A DNA stretch of 64,000 nt from Cryptomeria japonica (GCF_030272615.1 NC_081414.1:826881896-826945895); one strand, 5' to 3'; shown: positions 11,129-24,485, counted from the first letter of the stretch. Numbers and translations are program-made. Notes: generated by a model from the sequence alone, not told the origin.

Positions 11129-14038
11129 CTAGGCTTCACCCATGGTAGAGGAGGTTACGGGCTTGTCCTGCTTTGCCACAGAACAATGCCATTCAAGGTG
11201 CACTGCCGAGAAGTTCAAGATGACTTGGAAATAGGGCAAACCGGTGTGCAAGATCCTCTGCTTCCACACTTGTTTGTCCATATTTACCCATGTAACCTTC
11301 ACCTTGTGAACCTCTAAATGGTCTGAACAGACAATGAGCATTGATTCAATCCTTGTCGCTTTTGAAAAGTCGGAAGTGGTCAAGGATTTTGTTGTCTAAA
11401 TGAACTGAATCCTTTCTTGAAAACCTTAGTCATGGCTACAGCTTCTTCGATTACCTTGGCGCAATCCTTCATGAGTTGAATATCAATACACTTAAGGTCC
11501 TTTTGCATTATGTCAATCAAGTCAGTCAATCCTTTGAGTAGCTTGGTGGATTCTTCATGGCCCTACTTGATGATCAAATTGTGCCATTCCACATTTTTCC
11601 TTGACATGTACAGTACATTTTCTGGTTTGCTGGTGATTTAGGATGAAATGACACTAGTATCTATGACAATGGTTGGTGGTCAGGATTGTGGATAGCATTA
11701 ATGTATTTAGTCATTAGTGTGATAGATTGCTTCAGTTCTCTTTTATCCTTCATCCTTCTAAGTCCTTGAAATTATCCTCTTCGTGGAGGATTCCAGATGC
11801 TTAACATCTACAACCCTTGATGCAACCCCCAAATCTATCTCCTCCACAGTGAAATCCTCCTTTGTAGCCTTGTTTGCGTCTCTTCCAGGAATGGGTTTGA
11901 TAATCTCGACTTTCCAGTGACGTGTTGTGTCATCCACATCAAGCATTGCTTGTATTTTAAGCTTTTTTGGCTTTGATGTCTTTCCCAAGCATCTGCTAAC
12001 CATGTCCTCCATTGGAATTGTGACCGGCACTACACTCTTTTTTTTTCCCAATGGAGGCTTCTAGCCATCTTGGTGCAATTGCAGTTTCCTTAGGTGGCGG
12101 GGTGGTCTGTGCATCTGGTGAAGTAACAATTACCAAGTTATTGATGTGATCCTGCTAAATTTCCACTTCTTTATTTGTGTCCATTTCTTGCATCTCGAGC
12201 TCGCTTTGATCATGTGAATCCATTGTTTGCTCAAGCTCTTCATTGGGGTCCAAGTCGACAATAACCTATCTTAGGATGGTCTCCTTACTCTTCTTTTTGC
12301 TTCTAGACCGAGTTACTTGAGTAACTGTGAGACCAGAAGATGGAGACCTTTTCGTCCTTCTAGGTTGAATTTTCTCTACGACTGGCTTTGAAAAACCTGC
12401 AACATCAACAACTTCATTAGTGACAGAAATAGGATATTGAAACACAATGTGTGAATCGATCCTTGATTCATGTGAGTACATGTGGGATCCCTCCTTGAAC
12501 TTCTGACTCCTCAACCATCTCTCTATTCTCCTGACAACATTGAAGGTCCTTGTTTGGATACTGTCATCTTCCCTTTTGTTCCAGTCAATTTCTGGAATCA
12601 ACTTTTCTTTAATCACGGTATCAAACACAAGATCCAAAGAATCCCTCTCTGTATCTTCTGATACGCCAATTATATTAATTGGAAGCCTCATGGTAGTTAT
12701 CTGCTGCAAAGTGAATCTGGACCACAATCTCTTTCTCACTTCATAATCATCCTTCCAGTTCTCCCAATAATCCTCTATTTGAGGTTCATGGAAAAAGTAA
12801 CTGTCTACATTGAGGTTCTCCCTTGCATACCCCTTACTGTCAAATTTTTGCCTTGCCACATATGGCTGCATGCTCATTCTTTTGAACTCCAGTTCCAGGT
12901 TCAAGGCATCTGATACAGACTTGCAACTGTAATATCTGAGTTCAATGGGAAATACCACCCCGGACTTGCACTTTGTTCCTAATCTTTTATCTATGTAGGC
13001 CAATTGCCTGCTCACTTCTATAAGCACGTAGCTATCAAAGACGTACTTGGGTAGTTTGAATGGTTGGCCTTCAAAGCCACCTACCCATATGTAAGTAAAC
13101 TGAGGAAACTAAATAAAGAAACTTCAATATATACTCACAAATTCCATAGCTTAAATCAATATTCTCCTATTTGCATCACCTTGAAGCTCAAAGGCAAGTC
13201 TCCCCATAAAGACTCCATTCCACCTGTCAATCTGCTCAACATGTCTCTATTATTGCAACAGAGGGTAAAAATTTTAAACCCTTATTCCATCAATCAAGGG
13301 TTCATTAGGTAGTCCAGGCCAATCCCTTGTGCAAGCTAAAATGTAGAAGAGGTAGGAAGACATGTAAAACCCTATCATTCCCACAAAATTGCTCAATCCT
13401 TCGTGGAGTCTCTCTGCAATTACTTGAGACCAATCTAGAAATTTGTCACTAGATAGAACCACTTAGATGAAAAAGTACATCCAATCCTCCCAGTAGAAGG
13501 AATGTGAATTCCCCTTTACTCTGTTCAAAAGTATAACAATGTCCCACACCTCTGTGATGAAGTGCTCTCTAGTTAGGGGCTTGGGTAACCATGATCCTCC
13601 TTTCTGAATCTTCAAGAACCAATTTCTTGCAATTACACTCCTGTACTTGCTCTTCTTTTCAAAGAAAAAGGCATACGAACTCCCAGTTGTCCACTTCTCA
13701 TACTCATCCTTATGTGGAATACCCATTGTCTTCATCACCATTTCTCTATTAATACTGACTAGTTCCTCACCATCGTTGATTCTGATACATCTATTCTCAG
13801 AGTCATATATGTTCATGCATGCCAACACTAAATATGGGCATGGTACGATGAGTGGGAATGTAGCAGCTTCCACAAGACCACTCTTAACTATCTTTTTCAT
13901 TAATGAACTGGTTTGAGGGTTCTTGGTTCTTTCCAAGAAATCCCCTAAATCTACATGAACTAAGGAGGTGTCTTCCAATTTTGGCAAAATACTCACTAGA
14001 CATGAGGTCCGGCCAAGCTTCGACATCATTGGCCTCAT
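11129..14038 (-). pseudogene. Decayed coding region of unknown family, probably repeat-derived
   Basis: On the minus strand a series of frames follows one another from 14038 down to 11129. The longest pieces are 191 codons (14038-13463) and 253 codons (13027-12266). Composition is protein-like, with W, C, Y and charged residues evenly spread. The first part has a globular look (for example DGEELVSINREMVMKTMGIP). The middle is rich in charged helices, and after about 12400 it turns basic and low-complexity (TRSRSKKKSK), then acidic. This order, a globular head followed by a charged tail, recalls the plant mobile domain and putative plant transposon protein families, but I see no signature that fixes the assignment. 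It is broken at several points. A splice-donor-like word (GGGTAAGT on the minus strand, near 14180) lies upstream of the ATG. Whether it is host or element coding is unresolved. Confidence 0.45.
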
Positions 14039-14564
14039 GTTAACTATCTACCCCTTTAACCAAGAAATTTTAACAACAAGACAGTATCCTACCCCAACAA
14101 TTTAGAGATTTCCCTTTTCTATACTAATAAAAACCTCAGAACTCAAAGAAACACAACTTAGGAGAAATCAACTAAACTTACCCATTAACACAATGAAAAT
14201 TGGAAATTCTTCTGGAGAACAGAGCTAGTTTTACCTTCGCCTCCAATTTACTGAAGTATGGCAACTGTGACCTTCTTAAATATGGAAATAAATTCATACA
14301 CATTTCCTTCAATTGGACGGATAAATATCTTAAGAGCTACACACACTTTAGCATGATTTTCCCAAGTATACGAAGTGACAATGAAATGACACATACTAAC
14401 ACCTTCTTAATTATCCATCACTTCTGCACAAGTAATTTGATGTTCTCATGATTACTTTCCATATTAAGAATTTTAAATTGCCAAAAAAGGGAATATTCCT
14501 ACTTGTCACATTGTTTTTATTTCCCCTAAAATGCTTTAGAATTAATCTTAAAATGAACCCATGA
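14039..14564. other. 5' flank of the decayed minus-strand region
   Basis: Contains short plus-strand frames without domains. It could hold the first exon or leader of the minus-strand coding region, since it has a donor-like word, but nothing else is supported. Confidence 0.3.
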
Positions 14565-15005
14565 ACCTTGAACCGTTTCACAAAAAGGTTCATCAGGTCA
14601 AGTTGACCAAAGAAATATAATAATGAGGGGGCGACTCACAAAACAACACTAACAACGAGCGACAAAAGAAAAGGACTATTAAACATGAACCTTGAACCTT
14701 CTGAACCACTTGAGATTTGGTTCAAGGTTCAAGACTGCATATCAACCTGAAACATAAGGACTCACTCTCATCAAATAACAATACATTGTCGTGACTCACA
14801 AAAGGCATTTTGAACTTTGAACCTTTTGAACCGCTTGAGAATTTGGTTCAACGGGTTCAAAACTTCAATGACCACAAACAAAAACGCACTTGGTCACACG
14901 GTGACAAAGACCAAAAATGACTCTCTTTTAAAACATGCTTTGAACCTTGAACCATTTGAACTTTTAATAAAAAGAGTTCAATGGTTCAAGTATGAGGAGA
15001 ACAAA
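14565..15005. repeat. Four degenerate ~125-bp tandem repeats, each with a hairpin
   Basis: Units begin near 14565, 14688, 14811 and 14938 with (T)GAAC(C/T)TTGAACC. Each carries an inverted-repeat arm 20-30 bp later (for example GGTTCAAGGTTCAAG after TTGAACCTTCTGAACC), so each unit can fold on itself. The sequence between hairpins is poorly conserved. The GAACC/GGTTC words are kept better than the spacers. Confidence 0.7.
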
Positions 15006-15653
15006 TGACCCGATGGAAGTAAAGGCAAAAAGGCAACCCACGAATTTGAATATTTAACAAGGAAAAAATTACAGGTGGACTAACATTAATAAATTGTGAA
15101 GTAGTAATCATACTAGGAAAAAATTACATTTGATTAAATATAAGGTTTTTATTTCTATTATTGATATTAGATACATCATCAAAGATATGGAGGATGATGT
15201 TAGAAAAATGTGATTATAAACATAACTAATTATACAACCATTGTCATTAAATCTATTACCCCTAGTTAATAGTACCTAAGTAACATTTGTGTTAATATTA
15301 TAATTACTAGTATGTGCAGTTGTCTTCAATGATTAGAGTTTCTTACTTGTAATGATTAATTCCTTGATATAGACAACTAGAGTAAAAGGTTTATTATTGA
15401 GAAGTGTCACCTCTATTTAGTAATGCTAACATATTCTTTTAAGAAAATTTTGGTTACCATTAATTTTATATTTGGAATGCATCAATTAGTTGATTTCATA
15501 ATAACTTTTAAAATTAATAAGATAATAACCTTTTAGTTCATTTTCACACTTACTATAAGATAATGTGTTATGTGTCTAAAATTAATGTTATCCTTTTGTG
15601 TCAACCATGACATAGTCAATATTAGATTTGACAACATTGTTATTGTTGATATT
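15006..15653. other. AT-rich DNA, nothing recognised
   Basis: No domain-bearing frame or repeat. It ends exactly where the Gypsy-like LTR begins. Confidence 0.45.
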
Positions 15654-17226
15654 TGTAGTGTCATAAATTGTACACCTTGCTAGGGTGGTACAATATCACA
15701 CTTAGTTTAGCACCCACCTTAGTGTGTTTGCATCTTGCATTATTTTTTTCCTTTAAGCATTTCATTAATTATTTTAATTAAATCTAAAGTCATATTTCAT
15801 CGCTCCACACATCATAAAGTTGGGCCCTTTACCCTAAGTGTGCCCCTTTTCATTTTATTCCTTCAGTAAATCATTTAATCATAAACCCTAATTATGTCCT
15901 ATTTCAATCTTTAAGGCCCGATTTCGCATATCAAAACACCTCGAAATCAGCTATAACTTTGGGATTTGCTCTAATATCATCATATCTAACGATCTTGAAA
16001 ATTTGGTCGGACTGTGGCAAGAGTGCACATTGTCCTTGAAATTTTTCATGAAATTTTGGGAACACAATTCTATGATATTATAATGCTTAACCCCAAAAGA
16101 TTGGCAGGAAATTGAATTCCTAGGTCGACCTAAAGTTGGAATTATGTCAAAATTAAGTTCTAGGGTTTCATACATAAGAGTTCTCTTTCTTCATTTGAAG
16201 GGATCGGATCTAAGAATATAAGAATGGTTTTTTGGAGCATAAGGAGACTTTTATGTAGTGAAAGAAAAGCCTATGTGGAGTCTTCAATAACATTCATCAA
16301 GAATTTTGTCAATAATTCATCATTAATTAGGATCCTTGAAGACATTGAGGAGTAATAGGAGATCTCATGGCAATAAATCTCCCTTGGGGATTGGTATGAT
16401 TTCATGTTATTTTCATATCTTTGTATGAGATTCTTTACATCGACTTGCATATTTACATTCATGCTTTAGATAACTTTGCATCATTTAGGGTTTACTCTAG
16501 ATTGTTTGCATTCATCCTAGGGTCTTGCACACACACAAGATACCTGTACACACTATTTTACTATACAAATTGACTATTAGTGGAGGTGGAAATTACCAAC
16601 ACAGGGGTATGACTGAGGTAAAACCCTATATAGCCACCCAAACCTTCCCTTTTCAGTTGTAGGTGCAGAAATAGGCACCCGGAGGCAGTTTCAGATTTGG
16701 AAAAGGCATCAACACCACCCAGAAGTTTCAAAAGTGTAGAAAACTATCAAGGACAAGGACATGGTGCCCTAGTCCCTCTACTTTATAGTGAAATTTGACA
16801 GGTTGCAGCTTCAGGATCTTAGATTTGTATTTTCTTAGTTATATCTCTCTATCAGTCCATTAGGGGCAATGGTGTGGCACCCTAGTCCTGGAATTTTTTT
16901 TTCAATTTGTAGCATTAGGTACACATTCAAAATCCTCCCCCTTTCATGCTTTTAGTATCTTAGTTTCAGATCTGCAAGTTTTTTCAATTCCGAGTTCATT
17001 TATGCTTCATTCTTTATTTGCTAGTCTAGTTGATCATTCAAACCCTAGGTTTTCTCATCATTTGCAACAAGAGGAATAGAAACCCTAAGAGATAATCCTT
17101 GGCTTTATCTTTCTCAAAAGAGGTAGCCAAAGTTATCTATCTCCCTAGGCTCTTTCATATTCACAATGTGTTGGCAAAAGTGGGATTAGGTCCTAGTTAC
17201 TCGATCTCTCTTTTCTCGCCCCCACA
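15654..17226 (+). mobile_element. Gypsy-type LTR (5' LTR), ~1.57 kb
   Basis: Starts TGTAGTGTCA and ends CCCCCACA, with a primer-binding-like TGGTGAACCCGTTGTGAA 3 bp downstream at 17230. Gypsy-type protease-region coding follows in the same direction, so this is read as the 5' LTR. I could not find its partner LTR or a target duplication in the window. The left boundary rests on the TG start and could be off by some tens of bases. Confidence 0.6.
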
Positions 17227-17229
17227 TTT

Positions 17230-17247
17230 TGGTGAACCCGTTGTGAA
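17230..17247 (+). other. Candidate primer-binding site of the Gypsy fossil
   Basis: TGGTGAACCCGTTGTGAA begins with the TGG expected opposite a tRNA CCA end and lies just after the LTR. The Gypsy-like LTR at 46673-47611 is followed by nearly the same word. I could not assign the tRNA. Confidence 0.5.
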
Positions 17248-20200
17248 TCCAACCTTCTTTGATTCTGATTTATGTTCTTATATTTGAGTGTGTTTGTTAT
17301 TTGAAATTCAAATTTACATTTACAAGTTTCAATTCCTAGCAAATTTCAAAATTTAAAGGTTAATTTTGTTGAAACCCTAATTTTTCAATTCAAAATTGAA
17401 CTTGTGGATAGCTTAAATTGGATCATTAATTTTAGATCTGATTAAGGAACACATTTCACTCATAAATTTCATTTTCTAAATCAACATTTAGAGTGCTTGA
17501 ATTGGTTAAAATTGAACATTTCCTTCTATTTTGCATATGTTATCATTTGCAAGAGGATTTTTTTTTGTCATGATGCATTCATTTTGTAAATAAGATAATG
17601 GGTTAGCTTCCCTTGTTTCAATTTTTCCATCTTTTAAATAACCTCCTCCTATTTGTGACAACATTTTATTTCCTAAAAGAGTCCTTATCAATCCCTTCAA
17701 AGCTGTCCTATGCTATAAGGATAAATATTTGAAGAGTGATCTTGACAATTCTCCTAAAATGTGCCCTTCTCATCTAGCCATCTTAGAAGAAGAAGATGAT
17801 ATCATAAAAACCTTTCTTAATATTTCTTTACCTTCTTTACATGATGCCTCTCTAAGTGAAAAGGTATTGATGGACATTGACTTATCTTCTCCTAAATTTG
17901 GTCTTACCAATGGGGGCATGTTAGTACAACAAGAGGTTATGATCGCTTCTTCCAAAGATCTCCTTCCTAAGCATGAATCTTTGGAAAAATATGTTCATGT
18001 CCCTCCTAAATAATACTCCCCTCATGAGGTTAATTTTTTGCTATAAAATGGTATTGTCCCTACTTTTCCTAGTGATGGCATCTCCTCTTTTGATTCCAAC
18101 AAAATTCCTACTAGAGATGATGCATTAATGAAAAATAATTCTCCTTGCCTCGAAGCTTGTCTTGCCCATAAAGATGCCAAATTCCTTAATTCTCTCTCCC
18201 CTAAAGATCCTATTGAACACATTTTGAGGAAAGAAGATGATTTTGACACATGTAGTGATGCTCTCCCTCCTAAGGATGGAGAGTTGATAAACAATGTTAT
18301 CCATTCTCTCAAAATTGGCAATAACAATAAGGACTTCTTTGTGCATGGTATTCCTTTCAATGACCTAACTATTTGGGATGAACCATTAGGAGGTGGTGTT
18401 GATTATAAAATCCCCCATGAGAGAACCCTAGCCAAAGGGGATGAAATCATGATTGATAACTCCCTTGATATCATCTCACCTTCCATGAATCTCGATCATT
18501 CTCCCTCTAAAAATAAAGAATATCCCTCTCCTCAACTTGGTTCTACTCATAAGGATACCCTAGTTCAAAGAAAGTTGGTTAACATCTCTTTCAAAGATCT
18601 CCCTTTCAAAGGTGAGACTTTAGAGAGTAATGTTGATCCTTCTCCTAGAGAGTCTATTCATCATGTGGATCCTTTGATGATAGAGGATGATATGATCCTT
18701 CCTACTAATGTACTTCTTTCTAAAACATCAATGCCTACTGCTAGTCTCCCTCCTAAAACTAATCTTATCCATGATAATATTTTAGTGCAAGAAGAGACTA
18801 TCAAAAACTATTCCAACAATCTTGTTCATTCTTCTTCTAAGGACACCTTTCATATTCCTAAACCATCTTCAATCAATTTGATACATGTGAATGAAATGCC
18901 TAATAAACCCCTCTTCATAGTTCAAGGTGCCTGTCCTTCTCAAAAATCCCAACATAAGCCTATCTTAGTGGTTCAAGGTGGTTATGCTAATGATTCTTTT
19001 TGCACTCCTAAGAAACCTATTATTACTATGCAAGGAGGTTATCCTACTAAGAGCCCTTATGAGTATGCTAAGAAAATTACTAGAGAGAGTTATAAAGTGT
19101 TTTCTCACACTTACAACACAAGAAACAATAGCCAACCTAGTCCTCCTCTGGTTACCCCCACTTCACTTCCTCCCTCTCAACCTACTCTTCCACAAGAACC
19201 TCGTATATCAACTCTTAGCAAGGAGTATGATCTCAGTGAACAACTTAAAGCTACTGCTGCAAAGATTTCTATTTGGGATTTGGTTCAAACTTCACCTGCT
19301 TATCATGGGATGTTACAAGACGTTTTGAAAAAAATAGATGTCCCCCCTACAGTGACACCTAATAACATGATTGCTTCAATTGATCCTATGAATAAACCTA
19401 AAGCTCAAATTGTGTTCACACAAGATGAGTTACCTTCTCTTGAAATCCAAAATCAATATGATCCTCTTATGATTGTGGTTATTATTCATGATAGTGCTAT
19501 AAGACGAACCCTTGTGGAGATTGGATCTAGCCTTAATGTTTGTAGTGTGTACTTATTGGATAAGATTAAAGTGGATCATTCTCTCATTGAACCTACTTCC
19601 ATGACTATTTGAGGGTTTGATAATGTTGCTAAACAATGTTTAGGTGTCATAACCTTGCCCATTAGGGTAGGTCCTATTGTGTTACCTACAGATATTCATG
19701 TTATGCCTTGTAATTTGACATATAACCTTCTATTAGGGAGACCTTGAATTCATAGCATGCAAGTTGTCTCCTCAAGTTTGCATAGACAAGTCAAGTTCAT
19801 TTATAATAATATGACATACACCTTATCCATTGATACCAAACCTCAAGAACCATTAAAAACTGGGTCTTCTTGTTCAACTACTTCGCATTCTTCTCCTAAT
19901 CCTTCTACTTCTTCAAACACATCTTACTTCCTTTGATGATTGTGTTCCTTCTAGTACTCCCGATTCTTCTACTCAATCAAAATCTACTCCCAAGGATATC
20001 TTTTATCTCGAATGAGTGCTCTCAAATGATAATTGGGGATATCTAGACTTTACCCCTACTTTTATAGGAGAATATAGAGTATATTGGAAAGGATCTAAGA
20101 CAGAGAAGGATAAATCTAAAGAAGAACCTAAAGAGAAACCCATTTTGTCTAAACAAATAAGTAACCACTTTGTGGCTGCTTCTAATTCAAATAATTCTTC

Positions 20201-20700
20201 AAATCCTTCCTCTAATTCGTATAGCACTAAGACCTATGAGGCACGACCATCTCTTTCTGATTTGGCATCCCTCTATGGTCCTGGTTTTCACATTTTAGCT
20301 AAGAGTGGCTATGATGGCAATGATTGTGGCATAAATGAAGGAGGAGTTAAAGTTCCTTTAGAACAGGACACACATGAAGCTTAATTTGGACTTGGATATA
20401 ACCCTTCTAAGCCCACCAAAGCATCTAAAAGACCATCTCTCAATGTGAATGCTATATTTAGTAGTGATGATGACCTCACCTCAATTAATTCTTCTTCTTC
20501 TTCTTCTTTCAACACTCATCCCCCTCATTAGGAAATCCTAGTGATGAACAAATCTCTTTATGAATCCCCTCAAGAGATTTCTAATCCCACTTATGAGACT
20601 TTATATTCTACTCATTCTAAAATCCCTTCTTCTATGAATAAGGCTCTAATGAATTATACTTATCCCTCTCCAAATGTTTCTTGTGTTTAACAAAAGTATG
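17248..20700 (+). mobile_element. Gypsy fossil internal region (gag/linker and protease-like part)
   Basis: The longest frame, 18128-19612 (494 codons), is a low-complexity Ser/Pro/Lys/Asp-rich linker that repeats phrases such as VQGG and becomes an aspartic-protease-like domain near 19450-19780. The flanking pattern there (QNQYDPL, FDN, LPIRVGP, LLGRP) is typical of Ty3/Gypsy retropepsins of the Athila/Tat type. Around 20016-20384 a second acidic and Ser/Asn-rich stretch ends in a G-patch-like segment (LYGPGFHIL, SGYDGNDCGI), also known downstream of these proteases. I see no reverse transcriptase or integrase, so the element is partial as well as broken, with several breaks in what remains. 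No 3' LTR was found. Confidence 0.65.
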
Positions 20701-21562
20701 ACTTAGTGGCCTATTCTTCTCCTATAAACTTCATTCTTTCTAAAGAGTTTTTAACATTCATCATCTTATACATGTTTTTAATCTCACTTATAGTAGACCA
20801 TTTAACATGTCATATTCAAATACCTCATTAAATCTATCATGTCTTTAAATAACATTAATGTCTATTATGTTGCTCATCATTATGTGACATCGGTAGCTCA
20901 CTTACTGGGGGCTCATTATCATTCATGATTGTGGAATTTCACATATAATCATACTTTTGGAAGAAACATAATAGCCTATTTCTATCCTGTCTCTTCTCCC
21001 TATATATATAGGGGGCAAGAGTGATTTCAAACATCTCTCCTAAGATTAAAATTTCCCCTGTGTGAAGTAGTGTCTTCTATAAGTACTTCTTATTGATTGT
21101 AGAGGTGTATTCATATTTGATTTCCTTCTCTCATATTGGAACAAGCATCCCTAATGGGGAACTTAAGTACATATCCTTAATTGGGACCTCCTCCTTGGTG
21201 TTGGAAGTCTTTGATCATTCATCAATTTCTTTTCTTCATTGAGTAGTATCTTTAATAATAAACCCTTCTATTTTGTGCACATGCATATTGCTGATGAGGA
21301 TATCTTGCCTTATTTTAGAAGAGTGTTGTTATAAATAATCTCTCTCTGATGTCAATCCTCTACTCTTTTCAAAGCTCTTGCATTCATTTGTTCTAGAAGA
21401 TGTTATATTTGTCTAAGACAACTCCTCTTGAAGGTAGGATGTCTTTTGAACAAAGATCTCTTCTCCTCCAAGGATCTCATTTACACTTATATAGCAAGAT
21501 ATCTCTTTTCAACTATCTTATCCTTGCTTGACCTAATTGGAGCTACTTTGAATAGGTGAGCT
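20701..21562. other. Repeat-derived DNA without coding
   Basis: Includes a purine-rich word after TATATATA (ATAGGGGGCAAGAG near 21008) of the polypurine-tract kind and CT-rich stretches. It probably continues the Gypsy fossil, but no LTR start or domain could be assigned. Confidence 0.35.
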
Positions 21563-23591
21563 ATGTTTGTTAGCACAGTTAGAAACCCTGCTGTGAAGTA
21601 TGCATCATTATTGATAGGAAACAAAATCTATTTCAGTAACAGAGAAAACTCTATCTCTATAATGACTATCAATGTGGCTTATGAGATGGTAATGAAGAAT
21701 GCAAACTATGACCTATGTGAATTATTGAGGCAAGAGTTTATGGAAAATTTGAAACAAACAAAGGAGAAGAAACATGACTTTTAGTATGGTACATTAGCTT
21801 TGTGTATACTATTCTACTTTTTGGGTGAACTTCCCAATCACAAGAGTATAGGTTGGAATCCCAATAGATCAATTGAACATCAAATTTGTGATTATATGAA
21901 CAAATTCAAGGATTTGACAGAAGAAGATGAAACATTTGCTGCATTCTTTGCTATTTTTCAACAATGGATGAAGAAGAGAGAAAGGATACCCAAAAGTCTT
22001 GTTGAAAAATATCAAAATGATATCACCTTTCTAATAACTATAGATTAGTGTATTATGAAAGTAGTAGAGTCTAGAACTAGATGGGTATCAACTCTTGGTT
22101 ATAAAGTATCTGAAGATGAAGTGATTGGTTTAGCTGAAGTACTTCTGAGAAACCCTAGAGATGAAACTCAAGAAAGATATGAAACTTTTGAAGAAAAATC
22201 TAAAGCAATGCATGATGAGCAAATGAAACAAATCATTGAAAGGAAAGTTTGGAAGAAGGTTGATGAACTGGGCAAAGCTTCTATTTTCACACAAGAGGAA
22301 ATTGATCAGAAGAGTTGAAACATGCACAAGGAGAACTAGAATCTCCTCATCTTCGACTACACCTACAACCTCTAGAATAGTTATATCTACCTTGAAGAAG
22401 AAAAAGAAGAAGCCAAGTCAAGTAGAAGAAAAGTCTACTCCAACACCTAAGGATAAGACTAGAAAAAGAAAGAAAGGAGAAACCCCTTCCTCATCTTCAA
22501 AGATAGTGAAGCAAAAAGCCTCTAAAGCAAAGCCTTCTAAGGAAGAGGAAGGGAAGTTAGAAGAAGAAGAATTAGAATCAGAGACTAAGTCTGAAGAAAA
22601 GGTAGAAACAATTAAGAGAAAGAAAGTACACCTTGTAGAATCCTCAGATGAAGAAGACATTGAGGCAGAAAAAGAAAGATATGTGGTTCGAGAGAGGAAG
22701 ACAAAAGAAAAAGAGAAGAAAGTTAAAGGAAAGAAACCTCTGAAGTTGGACACTTTGTTCAACTACATGGTAACATATGACAATTGAAGGAGGTTGGTGA
22801 ATTGCATGGTAAATTTGATGAAGAAGACAAAGCAACAATTGTCAAAGCATTTGTAGAGTACATCACTGACTTAGAAGCATACATGGAAAACTTAAAAAAT
22901 GACATCCTAGATTACTTATGGAGTGTATTATCAAAAGTACTTGATATGATGCTATTGATGACGTGGATAAGATTAAGCAACATACTCTACATATAGTAGG
23001 TGAAGGATTGTTTGAAGTAGACTAAGCTACATTAAAACAAGCCTACTCAAATGAGTTCAAATCGAAATGAGGGGAAGACACTCTAATAGGAAGAGACAAG
23101 GAGGTATTTGAAAAGTTACAGAAGGAGATTGTTGAAGCCTTGCAAGATATGGCAAATAAGATTGAATTGTTGTCTCACAAGAATGATAATGCCATTGTGA
23201 AATATGAGACACCTACAACTAATAATACTGTTATGGATGAAACATCCCTTTCCCCTCTAGAGATCACATAAACTTTAACTAAGGATGAGCAAATTGACAA
23301 AACAATAAGTTTTGATATTCCTAAGTAAACGATATCTGATAACAAGGAATTAGAAGACAATAATAAGAAAGGAAGTAAGAATGAAAAGGGAGGATGAAGG
23401 AAAGTAGAGTGACAAAAAAGAAAAATAAGAAACAAAAGGTGAGAATATTGAAGAGAACGAGGAAAAAAGAGGAGAAGAAAGTGATGGAAGCTAGTACTTC
23501 CTCTAGTAATATTGAAGATCCTCTGGATAATCTACTGAACATGCAACTAAGCTTTCAACCTGTTACTCAGCCCAAGGCATTTATTTCATGA
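21563..23591 (+). pseudogene. Decayed coding region of unknown family with charged Lys/Glu-rich tail
   Basis: An ATG at 21563 opens a globular-looking region (SVRNPAVKYASLL style; about 250 codons to about 22318). A strongly charged, Lys/Glu/Ser-rich low-complexity region follows at 22380-22780, with phrases such as KRKKGETPSSSSK and ESSDEEDIEAE. Helical acidic and basic stretches then continue to about 23591. The tail looks like a coiled or disordered nuclear region. I cannot name the family. The position just after a Gypsy fossil, the repeated decay and a composition like the minus-strand region at 11.1-14.0 kb suggest an element-encoded extra ORF rather than a host gene. It is interrupted at several points. 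Confidence 0.4.
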
Positions 23592-24009
23592 TGCACCTAT
23601 AGATACATGAAGAATACATCATCACTCAAATTTATTATTTCCAGACAATTAACAATTAAAGAATTAATATATAAAATTAAATATTACACACGATCCCAAA
23701 CATTTATCTTTATTTGATTATTTGTAATGAAAATACTCTCTCAATACTAATTTAAACTTAACATCCATTAAAACTCGAAAATACAAAATATATAAATTAT
23801 TAGAAAAATTCTCCACAAGGCAAGATCTCTTGACTGTGAGGCTTGTTGAAGTTACTTGCATTGATTTATCGTCATCCACTCACTGAATACATCATTTTAT
23901 TTATGCAGATATAACAAGAACATGAGGGATCCTACACTGGGTAGACAGTTAAAGCAAATCTGAAGCTTTCAGAACCAAATAATTACTGGGTATTGGCCAC
24001 ATCTGGAAT
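23592..24009 (+). other. Upstream flank of the P450 locus
   Basis: AT-rich DNA between the decayed coding region and the P450 ATG. No confident TATA box or conserved element is visible, although promoter sequence of the P450 would lie here. Confidence 0.35.
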
Positions 24010-24280
24010 ATGGAGTGGGTATTTTGGGGTTTGGCGGCTGTTTGTGCTGGTTTAGTTTGGTTTCTGCTCAAAATTGCAACAACGATATGGTGGAAGCCTC
24101 TGCAACTGAAAAAGTACTTTGAAGCCCAAGGAATAAGGGGCCCTCCATACAGACTATTCTATGAGAATTCTACAGATATAACTAGAATGATCGATGAGCA
24201 GAAATCCAAACCCATGCCACTCTCACATGACATACTCCCTCGAGTTCTTCCCCATTTACATCAGTGGGCCAAAACCTACG
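24010..24280 (+). pseudogene. P450 exon 1
   Basis: The ATG at 24010 starts a hydrophobic anchor of about 22 residues, then a basic segment and the proline-rich hinge GIRGPPY (residues 42-48). It ends AKTYG at a donor (ACG followed by GTACAC) at 24281, phase 1. The exon is open throughout. The frame can be read past the donor to 24306, but the family-consistent continuation is exon 2. Confidence 0.88.
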
Positions 24281-24485
24281 GTACACTTATTATGCATTTT
24301 GTTTAAGCATCTGGTCTTTCATTAATCATATTATTAGAATTCCTGCTTAGCACCATTGATCGTTAGACTTGGGTGCTATTAGAACTTAGAATAGTGGATG
24401 ATTAAGAAGAATAGTGATTAATTAAGAAGAATATAGAGAATTCTGAAGACTGTATTGATTGATAAAAAATTTACATGTGATATAG

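Noticed and set aside
22418-22838. Minus-strand Ser/Phe-rich frames
   Set aside because: Antisense shadows of the Lys/Glu-rich plus-strand region.
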